Shown one piece after another: positions 60,825 to 64,000 of a stretch of 64,000 nt of DNA (position 1 is the first letter of the stretch; each line of letters starts with the position of its first letter). The stretch is taken from NCBI GenBank assembly GCA_050015675.1, contig JBEKAY010000006.1, positions 41,713 through 105,712 on the forward strand, in the 5' to 3' direction. Source of the DNA: Fen-1298 sp050015675 (GTDB lineage Bacteria > Bacteroidota > Ignavibacteria > UBA10030). The position numbers and the translations under genes were made by a program. The notes under the pieces are model-generated. The model searched no databases, was not told the DNA's origin, and saw only the letters and a list, made by a program, of their open reading frames with translations.

Positions 60825-63800
60825 ATGAAAAAAACTACTTATCTAACGATCCGCCGATTTTCATTTCTCGTAATTCTTTTCCTTCTTGCCACCGCTATGC
60901 TCACTGCGCAAAATAAAGTGGTCATTAAGGAACGCGTAGAAATATCGCCGACAAACAGCGTAAAATCTCAAACAATGCAAAATTCAGGATTCCCAAATAT
61001 TACTATAGGTCCAATTGAACCTAGATTTACTGATTTAAGTGCTGATTGCGGAATTAGTTGCGATGATCCAAACGCAGATATCCCTTTTGTTCCGCGGATC
61101 GGCGGAACCATGGGAATTGCATTGTACCCATGTAGTAGTGCAAGTGGTGATACGTACAATGATATACTTTTGGTATTCGGCCCCGATGGAAATATCAGAA
61201 ATATGTTTCCACTAAGTGATCTTGATTCAGTTTTTGTTCTAAGTAGCGGTACTCATTATTTTTGGGATCCATGTTATGAACATTTAGTTCCGGTGAACGT
61301 TGATGCTGGAGGTTTGGTTAAATTGTGGAATCCATTTACCTTTAGTCAAGCCGGATATAACATGGCAATTGAATTATATGGCCATGCAGATTCAGCAGAC
61401 TATTGGTATGCGCCATATCGAATCACAGTCCCAGTAAAAGCGTGGGAGCCCTTGCGTTTCCGGTTATTGACAAAAAACGGAAGTTTAATAAAAGATATCA
61501 ATTGTTATCAAGGCATAGGTTCAGATTCAAATTCTTTTGTTATTTCCGGCAACTGGACTGATTTTCCTAGTTCATGGCCTCCATACGACGGAGGCGGCGT
61601 GTTAGTATTTCGATCAGGCGATTACAATGCAAATTTGCATTATGATCCTGCCACAGTATTTCCCATGGTGTGGCTTGATATTGACAGCAGTGCAATTGGA
61701 GGAGCGCCCACAGGGGTGCCATATTCTGGTCCAATTACTCTTCCGGATAGCGGCTTTTATCAAATTATTTTAACAGGTGCAAATCCGAATGTCACTGGAA
61801 CTCTTACTTATATTGACACGGCTTCACATATATTTGTCTCTGACATACAAGGCAGCATAGGCGATACGATTCATGTAGGGCCGTATAGTGCGGGAACGCA
61901 ATTACAGGTGCAATTAAACGGGATAAATCCATTCACCTCGCAGGCAGATTATGCAACCTGGAATATGGGATTTGAAAATTGGATTGATTTTGGTGAACCT
62001 GATGTAACAGTGAATATTGAATATGGTGCCGGGCCGCCTGATCACCTGGAGCTTTGGAGCACCTCCAGCACGGTGTATTATGGCGATACGGTTGATGTGG
62101 ATGTTGTCCCTTGCGGCAGCGACAGTTTGTTCTCGCCCGTTGGTGTCGATGAAAACTATGCATTTTCCGTCTCGCTGGAAGGTGAGACTTCACGCTACGG
62201 GCAATTGATTTACAATGGAGTGGGTGGGGACTACTTCGACGGTATTCCTTCCGTGGGCAGAAGAGGCGTCGGAGTGAAGTTTGCAGCAAACGGCATTGAA
62301 CCGGACAGTTCAGTCGATTTGAAGTTTTTTCTTGCATCATACTATATAGGTCCCGTATATGAAGGGCCGCCGACTTCGATAAAGACACCACCTATTAAAC
62401 AAACGAAAACAAAGATTCTGATGAAGAAGTCAAACAACAATCCAAGAATGGGCGATGTGATTAGTAAGAATAACACAGTTGCATTGAATAGGGACTCGCA
62501 AAATAAAATATATAATAATGCTAAATTAAAGAAACTACAGGCCATCTCTGCAATAATGCAGCCGAAAAAGAAAAAGATAGGTCATCCTCTTGCTGCAGGC
62601 AGAAACAATACTCTCACCCCAAAGTCTCATTCACAAAAATCTATGTCTATAAAAACAAGTGTAAGTTCAGTGCAAATGCTTAAATCGGGATATCTGGGAA
62701 ATTATTGGACGATGGGAGAAAAAGAGTACACAATTCTTTTAGGTGAGACGCAATATTACCAAGTACAAACAGATGATAATGACTTCCCAATATTTTTAAA
62801 ACTTGAAGTTGGTACTGATGGAAAACCAATATGTGTTGGATCTTCTATTACCGCACAATTTGGAGCATATGGAATAATAAAAGATCATACGAGCATTTAT
62901 TGGGAGAATAAATGGTCTAATCCGGCAACCTTGAATGGTTATATACTTGACAAAGATATTGTGAGAGTTGTTGGCCGTTACTGGGAAGCAGGGCAAGAAG
63001 GAAAGGGAAATAATTCTTGGTTATATGCAGATATTAGCGGAAAAGGATCGAGGATACAAATTGAGGTGAAAAAACCAACGAAGCTGGGAAAAACGTATAC
63101 TTATTCAAGAAGCGTTTATGATAGTCCAGACGGTGATCCACGGCTTAATATTGACGAGAAATGTTTTGAATATGGTGGTAAGTATGGTATACCTCCTCAA
63201 TTTATAAAAGCTCAAATCTTTAATGAAGCAAGTAAAAATTTAGATGGAATTAAGGGCAAAGGTTTTGCACCGACATATGTTTATGAACCCTATACTGCGC
63301 AATTTGGTAATTGGAAAGATTATCATTATGCAAAAGGTTTGTGGTTAGTAACCAAAACTAGCATGGGTACTGGAAAACGAGTTCCAGATCATTTAAATGT
63401 TCAAGATTTTCCATATCCGACAACGCCTCTGACTGTTTGGGATATGATAGTAGAACATTCACAGTTGGTGAATGCAACATCTGGTTTTGATCATACAAAG
63501 TATGGGAAAAGAAAGGACGATGGGTCTAATGAGATGGATTTTAAACCATATACAGATATTAATAATATTTATAAAGAACAATTAAGAGCGGCTTTGTATT
63601 CCTGCTATTTCTTTGGGGCACCACAAGGCCAGACTTATGCTGACGTTTCAAGAGAATATATGGCAAGATATTTACGTGATGATTGCCATGAAGTTGGAGC
63701 AATAAATATTACGGCTCAAACTCGTGTGGCCAGTTCATATGGATTCCTTCAAATGTGTTTTACTACTGCAGTCGAAGATAAGGATAGAGGATATCCATAT

Positions 63801-63869
63801 AATGATTCAAATAAATCTCCAGAAGACTTAAATGAAACAGATATCAATTTCTTTTATGGAATAAATTAG
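60825..63869 (+). CDS. Large secreted protein with possible transglycosylase-like C-terminus
   Basis: The 1014-residue product has a signal peptide (RRFSFLVILFLLATAMLTAQ), a beta-rich N-terminal half rich in Gly/Asp/Tyr, a Lys/Ser/Asn-rich linker (~residues 520-625) and a C-terminal ~250 residues. This part has YGIPPQFIKAQIFNEASKN, then RVASSYGFLQMCFTTA, which resemble the Glu and G-x-x-Q motifs of lysozyme-like transglycosylases (SLT). That reading is an inference. GAGG precedes the start at 60825. An insertion sequence begins about 15 bp after the stop. Confidence 0.75.
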   Translation: MKKTTYLTIRRFSFLVILFLLATAMLTAQNKVVIKERVEISPTNSVKSQTMQNSGFPNITIGPIEPRFTDLSADCGISCDDPNADIPFVPRIGGTMGIALYPCSSASGDTYNDILLVFGPDGNIRNMFPLSDLDSVFVLSSGTHYFWDPCYEHLVPVNVDAGGLVKLWNPFTFSQAGYNMAIELYGHADSADYWYAPYRITVPVKAWEPLRFRLLTKNGSLIKDINCYQGIGSDSNSFVISGNWTDFPSSWPPYDGGGVLVFRSGDYNANLHYDPATVFPMVWLDIDSSAIGGAPTGVPYSGPITLPDSGFYQIILTGANPNVTGTLTYIDTASHIFVSDIQGSIGDTIHVGPYSAGTQLQVQLNGINPFTSQADYATWNMGFENWIDFGEPDVTVNIEYGAGPPDHLELWSTSSTVYYGDTVDVDVVPCGSDSLFSPVGVDENYAFSVSLEGETSRYGQLIYNGVGGDYFDGIPSVGRRGVGVKFAANGIEPDSSVDLKFFLASYYIGPVYEGPPTSIKTPPIKQTKTKILMKKSNNNPRMGDVISKNNTVALNRDSQNKIYNNAKLKKLQAISAIMQPKKKKIGHPLAAGRNNTLTPKSHSQKSMSIKTSVSSVQMLKSGYLGNYWTMGEKEYTILLGETQYYQVQTDDNDFPIFLKLEVGTDGKPICVGSSITAQFGAYGIIKDHTSIYWENKWSNPATLNGYILDKDIVRVVGRYWEAGQEGKGNNSWLYADISGKGSRIQIEVKKPTKLGKTYTYSRSVYDSPDGDPRLNIDEKCFEYGGKYGIPPQFIKAQIFNEASKNLDGIKGKGFAPTYVYEPYTAQFGNWKDYHYAKGLWLVTKTSMGTGKRVPDHLNVQDFPYPTTPLTVWDMIVEHSQLVNATSGFDHTKYGKRKDDGSNEMDFKPYTDINNIYKEQLRAALYSCYFFGAPQGQTYADVSREYMARYLRDDCHEVGAINITAQTRVASSYGFLQMCFTTAVEDKDRGYPYNDSNKSPEDLNETDINFFYGIN

Positions 63870-63884
63870 CAGAAAAAAATATTA

Positions 63885-64000
63885 GAGTCTATCTCAAAAA
63901 TGAAGAAATGACTTGTACTTTGCCAGAGTGTCATGTATATTTTGATTACTATGACACCACGAAACGAACTCTCTGATATTCAATGGACACATATAGAGTC
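63885..64000 (+). mobile_element. Left end of an IS5-like insertion sequence (truncated by window)
   Basis: A terminal-repeat-like GAGTCTATCTCAAAAA begins near 63885, after TTA, a common target triplet. The transposase start follows at 63951. The right end is outside the window. Confidence 0.6.
63951..64000 (+). CDS. IS5-family transposase, N-terminus only
   Basis: The first 16 codons read MTPRNELSDIQWTHIE, matching the 'LSDxQWxxIxPLLP' opening of IS5/IS4-type transposases. The frame runs to the end of the window. Confidence 0.65.
   Translation, partial: MTPRNELSDIQWTHIE

Overview
The window reads as chromosomal DNA of a free-living Gram-negative bacterium, most likely from the Bacteroidota/Chlorobi/Ignavibacteria side of the tree. 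That placement is an inference. It rests on outer-membrane proteins (OmpA family, PorT-like barrel, lipocalin and other lipoproteins), a PUR-alpha-like DUF3276 protein, a Ycf48-like repeat protein, a rhomboid with a short C-terminal helical domain, and moderate G+C. No rRNA or tRNA gene was seen. Genes use ATG, GTG and TTG starts; TTG decides the start of uvrA, recJ, aag and the DUF58 gene.

Layout. 1-7.6 kb: end of a TPR protein, DUF58 protein, uvrA, 3-methyladenine glycosylase, CoA-acylating aldehyde dehydrogenase and an RluA-type pseudouridine synthase. 7.6-17.5 kb (minus strand): Ycf48-like repeat protein, ruvB, ruvA-ruvC (4-bp overlap), yebC, recJ, RNase P RNA, RNase HI, a zinc-ribbon coiled-coil protein and a Nif3 protein; this is a DNA repair and recombination block. 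17.7-20.4 kb: a signalling cluster of a receiver-DHp protein without kinase domain, a single-domain receiver and an NtrC-type regulator. 20.6-32.2 kb: guaB, M24 peptidase, glycosyltransferase, purD, sugar epimerase, membrane-bound spermidine-synthase-like protein, a secreted unknown and a second NtrC-type regulator. 32.3-37 kb: gap, pgk, rhomboid, ispG. 37-43.6 kb: envelope proteins, thioredoxin, and a lipocalin/SDR/aldehyde dehydrogenase run. 43.9-46 kb: groES-groEL with a textbook promoter and CIRCE operator. 46-48.8 kb: two secreted proteins and a tandem PUR protein, with a duplicated terminator-promoter module.

48.9-53.1 kb is the accessory and most unusual region. A REP-associated tyrosine transposase (RAYT) gene flanked by 34-bp direct repeats is followed by a large single-chain nuclease/adenine-methyltransferase gene. 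Both genes carry palindromic REP-like cassettes inside their open reading frames. Five 28-bp units fit the pattern GTAGGG...CCCTAC well and a sixth keeps only the core. Two of the insertions are two-palindrome cassettes with the same 54-bp spacing, read in the same frame, giving related peptides (V/I-G-A-x-x-x-S-P ... L-R). A further copy lies between genes. I regard this as the best candidate for an undescribed system: a RAYT-linked palindrome family that is tolerated, or used, as in-frame protein linker.

53.2-58 kb: tilS, hpt, ftsH and a polyprenol/diacylglycerol-kinase-like gene, tightly packed. 58-64 kb: a perfect 45-nt hairpin, a hybrid sensor kinase, a large secreted protein with a possible transglycosylase-like C-terminus, and the left end of an IS5-like insertion sequence running off the window.
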